64,000 nucleotides of DNA from Pyricularia pennisetigena (Eukaryota; Ascomycota; Sordariomycetes; Magnaporthales; Pyriculariaceae): NCBI RefSeq assembly GCF_004337985.1, contig NC_043740.1, positions 4,638,140 to 4,702,139 of the forward strand. Reading direction: 5' to 3'. Under the pieces are notes generated by a model. The model was not told the DNA's origin. It was given only the letters and a program-made list of their open reading frames with translations, and ran no database searches. Below are positions 36,123-49,040 of the stretch, piece after piece. Positions within the stretch are counted from its first letter, which is position 1, and each line of letters begins with the position of its first letter. The position numbers and the translations under genes were made by a program.

Positions 36123-36578
36123 TATTACGACCAGATAAAATGGGTCGGTATTAATGAGGCCAGGCGGGGTTACACCTTTCCTAACGATATTCGCCCAAAA
36201 AAATTACCGATAATAAAATATCGATTATTTAAGGGAAAAAGTTACGTGACGCCACGTGATCGCCAAAAAGGTAATTTTAATAATTTTTAAAAGATTACAA
36301 TAGATTAGGCGAAATGATTTCTGCGATTTGTGACAGATTAAGGAAAATCATTTTTGGGATATAGTTTATATAAGGCACGTTTATTATTATGTAGATAGAT
36401 TCGATTTTAGGATTGTTTAGCAGCAATTAAATTTTAGTTAACTTTAATATTTATTTGAGAACGATTATAATTTCACCCCAGTTATTGAAAACCCCAGTTA
36501 CCCAGTTAAGACGCTCAGTTGCTTTAACCCACTGTACTTTACCCTAAGAACAGGTTACCCGATACCTTGATCGTAACA
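36123..36578 (+). repeat. Gypsy-1 3' LTR
   Basis: 456 bp, same length as the 5' LTR. The start TG is changed to TA and the end is TCGTAACA. The differences I noticed between the two LTRs are C/T and G/A transitions. Confidence 0.92.
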
Positions 36579-37769
36579 ATTAAACCCATTTTCGATAATT
36601 TGGTAAATCGGCGTCGCCTACCCCTTATCCCCCCTTTTATCCGCCAAAACGACATTAACCTCCCCGGGTTAAAAATATTCGCAAATAAATTTAAACCGGT
36701 TATAATTCCTATAATCCTCGCCACGATATTAATTTACCTGCGGATAATAACCACCGGACCTAATTTTAAAAACGGCGATTTGAAGTTTAAAACCGCTAAC
36801 CTTAAATTATATATATATAGCGGTTATTATATCGACGATTGGTTTAAGGTTTGCTACCATTTCCTTTATTTTATTTTTCGCCGGTAAGGAAAAATCGTTA
36901 TTGGAAGTAAGGAAAATTTTAGCGATTTTGGTGGAAATTACCGCAACCCTTTTAAATTTAATATCGAATAATCTTTTACCCTATTTATTATCGCCGATTA
37001 TATAATTATCGCCGATAACGTTATCGCCCTAAATAATTTGTATTTAATGCAATTTTAATATCGTTTGGTTACCCGTTCGCGAGCCGACCAAGTTATCGAC
37101 GTCGCCAATTTATTTGGTTTTAACCGCGCCTATTATAATAGGACGATAATAATGCTCGTTATCGATACCTGGTCCCGTTTTAAACCTATTAAGGTCGGAC
37201 GGTTGAAAAAAAAAAACGTGCAAATTAAATTTAAATGTACCTATTGGATTTGTTAATATTTGAAAGTATTTTTAATAATTTGTACGACGAAAGGCGGTTC
37301 CATCGTCCCATTTTTACCAAACCCAAAACAAAAATTACCGAATTTTATCCCAAATTTTTTGGCGACGACCAATAAAACGATTTTTTTAATTTTATATAAA
37401 CCCAATCCACCATCGCCGATCGATTTGCTAATATGGACCGCGCAAAAAAGGAAATTTTCGAGGACGCCCGCGAAAAAATCCTAGCGGTTTCCTTGGTATA
37501 CCATGCGTAATTTTCTATTTTAATTAAAGGTTATCCCTAGATTGGTTATTTTTTTAATTCGGACGCGATTTAGGCTGTTATAAAAGAATTGCGCTTTTTT
37601 TAAAACACTTTGCCTATCGACGGTTTAAATACCGATAACAAAATCGGTCTCAAATATAAAAAAATTAAGGGCAAATATTTTTGGTTTAATTGGGATATAC
37701 CTAATACTCCTTTTGGTCGCCATTAGTTACCCTATTAATTGGTTGGTAAATTATATATGCATTATCCCT

Positions 37770-37895
37770 AATAATTGTAACTGTCGTCACAATTTTGCCC
37801 CTATTTTTGTAACTACTGTTACAATCCTGCCCCTATTTTTGTAATTATTGTTATAATCCCACCCTTATTTTTGTAATTATTATTACAATTTTTGT
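37770..37895 (+). repeat. Palindrome cluster in copy A (TTGTNAC..GTNACAA)
   Basis: Four successive imperfect palindromes of the type ATTGTAACTGTCGTCACAAT, TTGTAACTACTGTTACAAT and so on, in an inferred intron just upstream of the ATPase P-loop exon. Copy B has the same four at 58704-58819. Confidence 0.75.
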
Positions 37896-40800
37896 TTTTG
37901 TTAAATTAACTTTTTTTCGGTTTAAATACCCATACCCTATTAAAATTGGAGCAATTAGCTTTTAAAAATTGGTTATTAACCAACGAAATAGGTATAAGAA
38001 AAACGATTATTTATTTTACGGCGATTTATATATAATATATCCGTTGCCAATACGACCAATTTATCCAAAATACCGACGGATGTTTTCCCACCTTAATTTT
38101 CGTCCCGGCCAACCTTATTTCGCAAATATTTAAAAAGGTAGTAATTAATTTCCCAACCCTCGACGTTAAATGCTATTATAATTTAACCGAGGTATGCGTT
38201 ACCGATGCCCCGCGAGCGGTTGCTATTTTTACCCAGGCGCAATTTTACGATACCTTAACCAAATTCGCCGCCCGTAAATTTAATCCCAAATCTGCGGGCA
38301 CGATTATTATTACATTTTATTCGACATTCCTAATCCGAAAAACTAAACAGTTGGACGAAATTTATAACGTGGAAAAAATGTTTAACCCATAATATATGGA
38401 TAAAGTTATTAATTTTAATTTTTAGTAGCGCCCCCCCGACGTCGATAACTTCGACGATAATTCCAATATTGAAAATAATATTTAATAAGTATTTTTTGTA
38501 ACAATTATTATAATTTCGTTATATTAATATATTTGTTTAAATTAAATAATTTTATTAGGAACCGTTAACGCAAAAACGGTCGGAAGGCCGATTTTTCCAC
38601 GGGCGAAAACACCAAAAATATCCGGCGTTTAATTATATATTTACTATCCGGTACCCTTTTTCAGCGTATAATTGGAAACGAAATTTAATATTTCCGCTAC
38701 CGCGAATCGATAATATACCGCGTATTTCGCCTTATTTTCTGCATTAATTGGGGTATGGCCATTACTACGCCGATTATTAACAAAATTAGGAATATTATTG
38801 GTTTTAGTGCCTTGGTTTAGGATAAAGCTGCGATCCTTTTCGCCCGATTTAAAAACCTGTTTTAGGAAAATATGTTTACAATTGATCACATTTGGGAAAA
38901 TAATGGCTGTTTCGTCGTTTTTAATATCGATAAAAATACCAAAACCTTTTTATAAAAATTCGAATCGATGGGTTGGAAATGGTGGCTATTTTACCCTCGA
39001 ATTTTAAATTTTATAATTTTTACCACTATACCAAACGAGAAATCGTTAATAATTTTTAAATATACGGGCGTATTTACGGTACGTAGGGGTATGGACACCG
39101 GGCTTACTTTACCCAACGGTATAATTATTTATCCCCGTAAACGCATTCCGCTTGATAGCATTATTATTAAAAAGCTCCAATTTGGCCACCGTTTTGAAAA
39201 CGTTATAACGAATACCGAAACAATTTTCAAAAATATTATTACCGTATTCGTGGGCGAAAATACCGACGATATTGGTCCCGCTTTATTAGGAGTTTCTACT
39301 AATACGGATACTATAATTGGTAACCGCCAAACCTCGGTTTTTTTTAACATGGGTTTTATCCGCCTGTTGCAGTTTTTGGCAATTAATTACCTTTTTGGTT
39401 AATAATCCACGCTGAGGACGATACCCGGGATGTTAATTCGGCGGAATTGGGTAAAATGCTGGCGTTAAAAGGAGTGGATTTTAAGGTTAAACACCGTAAC
39501 GTCCGACAAAATTTTAAAAAAAATTTATAAAAAGGAGAAACCCGCTTTAAATCGGTAATTGTGGACGTTTTAATTTAATATAGCGGCGACGGTCCCCTTA
39601 ATTGGGTTTACTCGAAAACCTGCATTAATCCTAAAACGCTACCTCCGTCGGGCAGGGCTAAAATAGTCCATTTTATATTAAACGAATCGCCATTTATTGC
39701 CCGCGTGGTTAAAATTTGCATAAAGGAAAAAAAAAAGGGTTAACGCGTCCTGGTTATAACCCCCAATTTTTAGATTTAAACGTAAATTGGCTATATGGTA
39801 ATAATTATTATAATCCTTTTCCTTCCCTATAGTTATTGTAACAATTATTACAATTTTTATGTTTTTGGATTGTAATAAATGTTACAATAACTGTTATTTT
39901 TCCATTTTTGTAATAATTGTTACAATTTTTAATATACCTGCTAACTTTTTTAATTTTATTGCTTTTATTTTGGAAAAAACCAGCTTCGGTATGGTTATTA
40001 TCCGATTAAACCTGTCTTAAACCGAACGCGATAAAACTGTTTCCGATTTTACCGATTCCAGTTCCAGTTTTAACGTTTATATCCTAAATATTAATATTTC
40101 CAGCGTTAATTTTAATTTATACCCCAATTATTGCATTGGTATTATTATTTTTTTAATATGGAACGTTAATATACAATTGCAAATTTGTGGTCGCTTAATT
40201 CGGTTGGGTTAAAATAAGCCTGTTATTTGGCGCATTTTCGAAATGCGAAATACCCTTTTCGACTGGGTAAAAAATCGCATATTCCGGAAAGTTAATACCC
40301 TTTTTTCTACTATTCCGGCCGTTGCTAATATATAGTAAATATTATTTAAATATATTACGCGTATGCGCTTCCCTAAAATTATCCAGTCTCCAATTGTCAA
40401 ATAATTCCTGGCGTATAAGGTAATGGCAATTATATTTTCCTAGCCTTTTAACTGCTTCGTTTGGATAACAAAACCCCCCCAATATTTTAATATTTTTTAT
40501 TTTAACAGGACGCGCCGCATGGGCGAATTCTATTTTCGCCTAATTTTAATATTTGTATTAAATATTTTTAAATAGTTTAACGAACAGGATTTGGTGGAGA
40601 AAACGTCAGTTTTTATTTTAACGTTGGGTCCAATTTATGTTAATTATTAATATTAGGAGTAGAATGGTGGCCGTAATACGTTTGCTAATTATATTAATCG
40701 TATATATTTGCTTTATTTCGATTTTACTACTATGGATTAGGGGTTTGTGGTTAAATTAATAAAATGGATTAAAAACAGCGATGGATTTTACGACGAAACC

Positions 40801-41151
40801 GCGACCGCGCGGGTTATCGGGGCCCCAATAAGGGATTTTAGCTCCTGGGTTATTAAACGCCGGGAAACCAATAAACCGTTTGAAAAAGGTATTTTTGGTA
40901 ATAATAACGCCGATTTTTTGGCGGTCGTTATTCCGTTTTTTTCATTTATCGATTTTGGCCTTAATTACGATAAATTTATATTCGATTTGTTAAAAAATCC
41001 CTGTATACCCATTTCAAAAAAGGATGAAAAAAAGGACGATTCGGTCCCTGGATCGTTTACCGCGACCCTAGTTCGGAAAAAGAGGCGTGGCGCTAATAAA
41101 CCCATTTTTGAAAAAACATTTAACGCTACCAAACGTTTTCGTTTTTTTTAA

Positions 41152-41768
41152 TCGGTTTGGGTTTTTTTGTTTTGTTTTTTTTTAGGGTTTGGTGCTATAA
41201 AATTGGGGGTTTTATATATGTAATATTATAATAATTATTATTATTAGGATCCGGTTTAATGGATTTATTATTCGTGGTTAATGGGGTATTATAATAACGG
41301 TTATTATTAGGATTTTTTTTGCTGGATTTATAATTGGCGGTGGATGGAAAATATAATTTATTTGGGTAAGGAAAATGGATAAGAAATGGGTTATTTATGC
41401 GGAAAATTTTGGAGGAAGTTATACCTCGCATTTTATTTTAAACCAAATTTACGATTGGTATTTGTTTATTTGTATTTACTGGTTTTGCGGACGCTGTTTT
41501 ACCTCCGTTATTCGCGGGTAAAATTACCGTTATTCGTCCATTTAATTCCTTTTTATAATGGAACGATCCTCGCCTTTACCCGTTTTGGTTTGCGTAATTT
41601 GCCTTTTATTATTTTAAATTTTATGCGCCTTTTTCGTCGGATTTTTCGTATATTCCGTCCAACAAATTTTTTTCGGTATTAATTATACCACTAATATTTA
41701 AACCGTTTATCCGGTTATATCCCTTTTCTAAATTTGCCCCTATTTTTTCAATATCCGCCTAAAATAAT
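41152..41768. other. Spacer between convergent genes, copy A, left of gypsy-2
   Basis: AT-rich. It includes two degraded palindromes (near 41222 and 41290) with PDPNNNNYYN-type antisense coding. The antisense frame 41195-41431 and sense frame 41386-41682 both have counterparts in copy B (62128-62364, 62388-62615), so some real exon may lie here, but I cannot assign one. Confidence 0.4.
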
Positions 41769-42220
41769 TGTTACGATCAAGGTATCGGGTAACCTGTTCT
41801 TAGGGTAAAGTACAGTGGGTTGAAGCAACTGAGCGTCTTGACTGGGTAACTGGGGTTCTCAATAACTGGGGTGAAATTATGATCGTTCTCAAGTAAATAT
41901 TGAGGTTAACTAGAGTTTGATTGCTGTTAAGCAATCCTAAAATCGAATCTATCTACATGGTAATAAGCGTGTTTTATATAAACTATATTCCGAATGTGAT
42001 TTCCTTAATTTCGCTGGATTAGTAAAATTATTTTCCTTAATTTATTGTAATTTTAAAAAATTATTAAAATTATTTTTTTGGCAGTTACGTAAAGTTACGT
42101 AATTTTTTTTTATATAATCCCTTTTTTACCGGTCGGTAATTGCTTTGGGCGGGTGTCGTTAAAAGGGGTATAACCCCACTTGGCTTCACTGGTACTGGCC
42201 CAATTTATTTGGTCGTAATA
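41769..42220 (-). repeat. Gypsy-2 3' LTR
   Basis: 452 bp. On the plus strand it runs TGTTACGATC to GGTCGTAATA (CA terminus altered). It is more mutated than the other LTR at 48565-49016. Confidence 0.9.
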
Positions 42221-42649
42221 TTAGGTCTCCTTTCCTTTGGCCAAATCCCTTTGGCCTTTAAATAGTCCGTATTCCCCTAATCTTTGTTTTCTGATCTTAT
42301 TTTTTCCTGGCTAACCCTTCCGCGCTATATTTAATCGCGTAGCCAAATTAAAATTTGGTCGTTCGTCGACAGAACGTCGATCCGCCCTTTTTTCTTCTCT
42401 TTTGGCGTTAACGGTGGAAATACCTTCTTATTCCTCGTGTAAATTTCGTGGGGTGGCCAAATGTTCGGTCTTTCCCCAAAATTTTTCCCGCTGTATGGAG
42501 TGTTTGCGTTTTAATCGTCCTGGTTATAACGTTTTGGGTTTTTTTTCCGCGAAAATCCGGAATATTGGTTTTTAATATACTCGGATGGAATCCGAAATGG
42601 AGGCCGTTAAAAAGGCGCGTCGTCAAATTAACGCGAAAATTAAACGTTT

Positions 42650-45600
42650 TCGAAAACAAAAACGGATATAGTTTGAAAAAATAATGCGAATTATATTTCG
42701 CGGGATTAATAATTTGGAAGAATTGGATCGCGTGGAACGGGAGGAGGTAAAGCAGGAGGAGCGGCGGCGATCGTCCGAAGTCCTTCCTAAAATGTTACTC
42801 GAATCGCTTTTTCCGAATTCCAATTTTGTTTGGGATTCGATTTTCCCGATGGGTCCTTTAAATCCTTTTTTATTAAATAAAATAAGTGCTTTTGCGCAGC
42901 ATTCGGTCGGTGAATTGCTTTTGTCCGTATATTTTAATTTGTTAATATATATTAATCGTTTTTTTGTAAGTTCGTTTAATGGTGTAGTTTCGAATTCTGG
43001 TCGATCTTTAGCTTTTGGGAATAGTAGGTGGTACTTTTTTAGGTCGTCCTTTTTTTTTGGCTAATTTGTTCGCAAATCCAATTCCTGGTAATATTAACGG
43101 AATGGTTCCTGGCAATTTTGGAGGTGGTTGAGGGGTTTCCAAATGTTTTTTTCGTGTCCGTAATTTTCCTATTTAATAAGGTATTCTATTTTACCGTAGT
43201 TGCGTTTATAATTTAATATTTGTTCGACGTCGTATGTTTTTTCCTCGTCGATTTCGATTGTTTTTTATGTACTGGTACCGGGTGGTGCTGGTTCCAATAA
43301 TAATACGTGGAACGTTGGGTGGATTTTTATAGTTTTTAATAATAATAGTTTGTAATTGGTTTCGTTAATTTTTTTGTCGATTTTAAAAGGTCCAAATTTT
43401 TTGTAATTAAATTTGCTATTTAGTCGTTGTATTTTAATATTGCGTCGAATAAAATAAACGTTATTTCCCTTTTGGAAGGATAGTCCCTTTATCCGATATT
43501 GGTTGGCGTATTTGGTCATTTTTTTTCGTACGAATTCCAATTCCTGTTGGAATTTTTGGTGGAGTTTTCGTAATTCGTTTGTTTGTTTATCGGTTCGTGG
43601 GGCCGTAATCGTAATTTTTGGTTTTCCATATACCGTAGGGTTAAATCCGTAATTGGTATAAAACGGGGTTGTTTTGGTATTTTTATTTTTTAAATTATTA
43701 TATACGAATTGTGTTGTGGGTAATAACCGTACCCAATTATCCTGTTTATAGTTTATATAATATTTTAGGTATTGTTTTAATATTTGGTTTGTTCGTTTTG
43801 TTTGTCCATTTGTCTGTAGGTAGAATGTTGTAAATAGTTTGTGGTCGGTTTTTAGCTATTCCATTAAAAATTTCCAGAATTTTAATGTAAAAAATTTATT
43901 TTTATCCGTGATAATGCTTTTTGGAAGTCCGTGGTTATTGACAATTATTTGTAGGAATATGTAAGCGATTTTTTCGGCGTTGCTACTTTTTTTATAGGGT
44001 AGGAAGTAGGCGTATTTAGTGAGTTTATCTATTATAATTAATATATTGTCGTATTTAATTTTAGTGAGTGGTTTTTCGGAAGGTGGTAATTTAACGATAA
44101 AATTTATTATAATAGTTTGCCAGGCCTTGTTAGGGGTTGGTAAAGGTTATAAAAACCCGTAAAGTTTATATTTGGCGGATTTGCTTTTTGCGCAAAATTC
44201 GCAATTTTTAATGGTTTTTCGTATTTTTTATCGTGTTTTTTTAAAATTATAGTGCTGTTTTAACCGTTTCCATATTTTGGAAATCCTTTGGTATCCGTAA
44301 GCTTTATTTTCGTGGATTTTCCGTATTTTTTTTGGTATAATTACCGTATTGGTCGTTATAAGACTTCGGTAAACTGGTAAAAGGTTTCCGTTATCGTTTA
44401 CCGTAAAGATCTTCCGTATTTCCTCGGGTATTATATTTTTATGGTTTGGTTTTTTGCTAAAGGCGTCGACTTTACCATTTTTTATTCCTTTTCGGTAAAC
44501 AATTTTAAAATGGAATTTTAATAGGAATTTTGCCCATTTAATTTATCGTTTGTTTAACACCTTATTAGTGGTAAAATGGGTTAAATTTTTATGGTCCGTG
44601 TAAATTAATATTTCGTATTTAATTCCGGATAATTATGGTTTCCATTTTTCAAATGCTCGGATAATAACCATAAATTTTTTATCGTGGATTTGGTAATTAA
44701 GTTCTGGTCCATATAATTTTTATAAAAAAAAGGCGCAAAGGTGCAGGCGTCCTTCTTCGTTTTATTGGTTAAATTGTCCTCCGATTACGTAATCGGATGC
44801 GTCGGTTTCGACTTCGAAGGGTTTCGTTGGGTCTGGTATTTTAAGGATCGGTTTTTATGCTATTGCATTTCGTAGCTGTTCGAAAATTTGCTATATTTGT
44901 TCCGTCCATTGGAATTTTAAGTCCTTTTTGGTTATATTGGTCAATAGGGTGGCGATCGCGCCGTAATTTTTAATAAATTTTTTGTAAAAGTTCACGAATC
45001 CAAAGAATACCCGAACGTTTTTTACGTTTTATAATTGGGGCCATTCCTTTACTGTTTGGATTTTTAATTTTTCCATCCTAATTTTTCCAGGGGCGATAAT
45101 ATATTTTAGGAAATTAATTTGTTTGCTGTGAAAAATGCATTTTTCGGGTTTGATTAAAAGTTTAGCGTTTTGTAGTTTTTGTAAAATTATATGGACGTAT
45201 TTTTTATATTTTTCCAACGTTTTGGAAAAAATAAGGATATCGTCCAGGTAAATAACGATAAAAATGTTTAAGTATTTTTTAAAAACGTGGTTAATTATGG
45301 TTTAAAAGGTTGCGGGGGCGTTGGTGAAACCGAAAAATATTACCAGGTATTCGTAATATCCTCGTTTAGTGCGAAATGCTGTTTTCCATTCCTCGCTTTC
45401 CTTTATGCGGATTAAATTATATATTTTTTTAAGGTTTAATATCGTAAATTATTGTATTTGGTAAAATATATTTCGAAATTCTCCTATTAGTGGGAGCGGG
45501 TAGTAATTTTTTATTGTAATATCGTTTAATTGTTTGTAATCCACGCATAATCGTAATTTTCCGTTCTTTTTTGGTACGAAAAGGATTGGGTATTTTGCTG

Positions 45601-46480
45601 GTAATATCGATGGTTTAATATAGCTTTTTTTGAAGTTTTCTGCGAAATATTCGTTTAAAACCTCTATTTGTGTCGGATTTAAACCGTATATTTTATAAAA
45701 TTTTGGTTGGGTTCCTTTTTTCAATAGTATTTCGTGGTCGAACGGACTGTATTCGGGTAATCCTGTTTCGAATTTTTGGTTAAATAATCGTGTATAATTT
45801 TGGTATTTTTTTGGGATTTTACCGTTTTTGGTCTGTTTTTTCGTGGTTTGTATTATATAATTGGATCGGTTTTGGCCTGTAAATAGTCGTTTTTCTTCCG
45901 ATATTGGTTCCGGGGTTGGTCGTCCTTCCTATAAATACGCCATTTGTTTTATTTAGTTTTTCCGTGCCTTATATTTCCTATATAAACCCTGCTATATTGG
46001 AGGTCGTTTAATAATTAGGTGTTTTTCCTATTAAATTTGGCCTATAATCCAATTTATCCGGGGGTTATTCCTTTTAAACCAGGGAATTCCTAAAATTATA
46101 TTTTTATTCCCTATTTCCGTAATGTCTAAAATGATTTATTTTTTTCGTTTATAGTTTTCCATCCAAAGGTATACGGTCTCTGTTTCGATGGTACCGTTCC
46201 CGTATAAAACTATTTTTCTTTTTACGGTTTATAATCGATATAATTTTTCCTTTTATCGCCAAAATATTCGTCGTTTTTTCACGATTTTTGGAAAAATGTA
46301 ATTGCCTTATATTCCGCTATTAAGGAACGCTCGTATGGGTTTTCCATTAAATCGTATATTTAGGAATATATATTCGTGTGCTACTTTCGTGGTTTGCGTG
46401 GCGTTCAGGGTTTTTTATTCCGTTTTTATTGCTACCGTTTAGTGCCCTGTACCGTCTGGTTATCCTAGTTTTTTGGCTTG
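42650..46480 (-). pseudogene. Gypsy-2 pol with chromodomain
   Basis: Reads right to left in the -1 frame relative to gag. Protease lies near 46310-46385 (IRFNGKPIRAFLNSG). RT follows: the 91-codon open piece 45724-45449 has [20 protein letters not shown] and [20 protein letters not shown], and the piece ending at 45029 has CIFHSKQINFLKYIIAPGKI. RNase H and integrase follow. The 91-codon piece 43540-43265 is the GPY-like region (RRNIKIQRLNSKFNYKKFGP), then a chromodomain (about 43260-43130). Plus-strand frames in this span, such as 42684-43064, are antisense shadows. It is inactive. Confidence 0.85.
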
Positions 46481-48504
46481 CTGGATTTACGTCGTGGGTC
46501 TTTATTTTTTTTATTTCGGGGCGTATAGCTGTTTTTAACGTTAATTTTATTAAATCGGTACCCTGTTGGTGCAGGCGTTTTTCGTGCGTTTATGGGTATT
46601 TCATTGTTTTTAACGTTGGGGTTCCACATAATTCTGGTTATGGGTGCGGGTCCTAGTTATTATAATTTCGTTTCGTGCCATACCTATGTTTTGGTTAATA
46701 TATATATTTTGCAAATGTTTCGGGTGCATTCGTATTATGGGAATTGTTTTTAATTGTAGTATACTATAGGGTAGTCGTTATAAGGGGTGAAAATTACCGC
46801 TAATTCGGTATTGAATTTTATTTTAATTTCCCAATTGGGTAGTTTAATAGTGGTATATATTTCGTGGATGCTTGTTGTTTTGCGTCGTCGTGGGAAGAAA
46901 TCGTGGATTATTTTTCTGCTAAAATATAATCCGCAATTGTTTCGAAAACATTTTGCCTAAAAAATTTTTGTATATTTGGGATATTTGGTATCCAAAATTG
47001 GGTGGTTTCCGAAAATTGGATCGATTAATCCTATGGGGTTTTGTATTTGTATTCGAAATGGTATTCCGGGAAATTGCACTAATTGGTCGTTTCGGTATAA
47101 ATCGATAAGTTTTTTTTTATATATATAAGGGTTGTTTTCCCTTATTACACTGTATAGGTTTAAAAATATAGTTTTTTTTTCGCTAAATTCGTTTTTTAAT
47201 TCGTTATTAGATTCGTCCGTTGGGGTTTGTTGGATTATCCGGATGCGGTGGGTTTATCCCAATAGTTTTAATTTTAATTCCGATTTTTTTGAGGTATTTA
47301 ATTTTGTAAATTCGGGTAATTTAGCGTTTTGTTTGCGTAATTGTGCCGGTGGTTTGGTTTTAATAGGTATACGGTTTTTTACTGCTAAAATCCGAATATT
47401 TTTAAATTTTTGTGGGTATTATCCTGCGTCCATTTTTACGCTGTTGTGGATTATGCAATTATCGTCGTAATATATGGTCCAGCTTTTTAAACTGTATTAA
47501 TCCGGTGGTATTTGTTGGTGGGTGGTGGTATTTAATTTTCGTGGTTTTTTGGAATCGGGGTATAGGTCCGGAGTGTTTTGGGGATAAAATTTGGTTATAT
47601 ATCCTGGTTTTTCGCATTTAAAACATTTACCACTTTTGGGATCTTTGCGAAGTTTTTTATATTGGGTCGCGTTAAGGTTTATGGGTCCGCTATATATTCC
47701 GTAAAAAATATTGTACTGGCGAAACGGTTTGGGGTATTGGTATTTGCGTCCCGTGTTAGCTTATCGCAAAATTGGCCCCTATACGCTACGTTTTTCGCGT
47801 CGTTCCAATTTCCGTTCGTAAAATCGGTTATCGATTTTGATTGCTAGTTTTACGTACTCGGTTAGGGTATCGGGTCGTTTTTTTTTAATAAATTCGTTTT
47901 TAACTTTTTTTTTAAATCCCGTATAAAAACGTACCATTAGGGTTTCGGGGCCCCATGGTAATTTGGCGGTAATTTATCGAAATTTACTGGTATATTTGGA
48001 TACCGATTTGGTTTAAATAAGGCGTACTAATTTATATTTAGCTGTGCGTTCCTCGTTTGGGTTGCCGAACGCTCCCCTAAAACATTTTTCGAAATTCTCG
48101 TAATCGTCGAAAATGCGGTTGGTTTCAGTTTTACGGTTTTCTTCCTTATTATAGTCCAAATAATTTCGTAGGATTGGTTTAAACCAAGTAAACGTATTGC
48201 TTTTTAATAGCGAAATTGCGTAGGTAACCTTTTTTGCGTTATTATCGAAATTGTTTTCGTTAAAATAAAGGTAAACCCGGGTTCCCGTAAGGAATCCCTG
48301 CAGGGTACCTGGGGTGCTATTATAAGGTGATAGTAAAAAGTATTTAATATGGTTTTTATTGGTTCGATTAATTTATTCGGTTATTCGTTCCTGGAATTGT
48401 CGATTTTTTGTTTGGAACGTCGCGACCATTTAACGCAAAGCGTTAGCGTTGGCCGGAGCGTTAGTGGTAAAGGGGGTTTAAAGGGTGGGTTTGTTGGAAG
48501 ACAT
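46405..48504 (-). pseudogene. Gypsy-2 gag
   Basis: ATG at 48504 (MSSNKPTL), ending at TGA 46407-46405 in the gag frame, the position where gypsy-1 has TAA. It has the same capsid region and zinc knuckle (CFKCEKPGYITKFC, His to Tyr) as gypsy-1. Internal stops are at CAA positions. Pol starts in the overlapping -1 frame. Confidence 0.85.
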
Positions 48505-48564
48505 TGTTTCGGCGATACTGCTCGGTATATTTTAAAATAAAATATTGAATAGGAGCAATTAAAA

Positions 48565-49016
48565 TGTTACGATTAAAGTATCGGGTAACCTGTTTTTAGG
48601 GTAAAATATAGTGGGTTGAAGCAATTAAGCGTTTTAATTGGGTAATTGGGGTTTTTAATAATTGGGGTGAAATTATAATCGTTTTTAAATAAGTATTAAG
48701 GTTAATTAAAGTTTAATTGCTGCTAAGCAATCCTAAAATCGAATTTATTTATATGGTAATAAGCGTGCTTTATATAGACTATATTCCGAATATGATTTCC
48801 TTGATTTCGCTGGATTAGTAAAATCATTTTCCTTAATTTGTTGTGATCTTAAAAAATCATTGAGATCATTTTTTTGGCAGTTACGTGAAGTTACGTGATT
48901 CCTTCTTATATAATCCCTTTTCTGCCGGTCGGTGATTGCTCTGGGCGGGTGTCGTTAGGAGGGGTGTGACCCCACCTGGCCTCACTGGTACTGGCCCAAC
49001 TTGTCTGGTCGTAACA
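48565..49016 (-). repeat. Gypsy-2 5' LTR
   Basis: 452 bp. On the plus strand it runs TGTTACGATT to GGTCGTAACA. The adjoining internal sequence, read on the minus strand, is TTTTAATTGCTCC, identical to gypsy-1. Confidence 0.9.
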
Positions 49017-49040
49017 ATAATACGCTATTGGGGCGTACGA

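Larger units (their letters stand above)
29325..36578 (+). mobile_element. Gypsy-1: Ty3/gypsy chromovirus inserted in giant element A
   Basis: 7254 bp with 456-bp LTRs at both ends (29325-29780 and 36123-36578), each TGTTACGACC-type start and TCGTAACA end. The 5-bp flanks are ATTAA on both sides (29320-29324, 36579-36583); the empty site in copy B reads ACTAA (about 57505), confirming target duplication. The polypurine tract AAGGAAAGGGAGA is at 36105-36117. Gag and pol, with protease, RT, RNase H, integrase and chromodomain, are recognisable. It is RIP-inactivated. Confidence 0.93.
27695..41151 (+). pseudogene. SNF2-type ATPase gene, copy A, interrupted by gypsy-1
   Basis: Counterpart of the copy B gene at 55860-62083. 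The N-terminal Asp/Pro repeat region is at about 28030-28250 and gypsy-1 interrupts at 29325-36578. The ATPase part resumes with FDNLVNRRRLPLIPPFIRQ (36590), TNEIGIRKTII (the GTGKT loop altered to GIRKT, near 37980), the helicase C-terminal domain near 39970-40210 (RIGL-type motif VI, LQICGRLIRLG) and a Lys/Arg-rich tail. The last segment (40747-41151) is open for 134 codons and ends at a TAA. Many TAA/TAG stops lie at CAA/CAG positions. It is inactive and lacks an intact P-loop. Confidence 0.7.
41769..49016 (-). mobile_element. Gypsy-2: Ty3/gypsy chromovirus inserted in giant element A, reverse
   Basis: 7248 bp with 452-bp LTRs (41769-42220 and 48565-49016). Flanking pentamers are ATAAT on both sides (41764-41768, 49017-49021); the empty site in copy B is ATAGC (near 62697), so both duplicates carry transitions. 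The polypurine tract is TCTCCTTTCCTTT on the plus strand (42226-42238). Same family as gypsy-1 with diverged LTRs, opposite orientation. Confidence 0.93.

Noticed and set aside
42684..43064. 126-codon plus-strand frame with Glu/Arg-rich sequence, and its counterpart 35548-35258
   Set aside because: It is antisense to the C-terminal part of gypsy pol; the sense strand carries the continuous, RIP-type-interrupted frame after the chromodomain.
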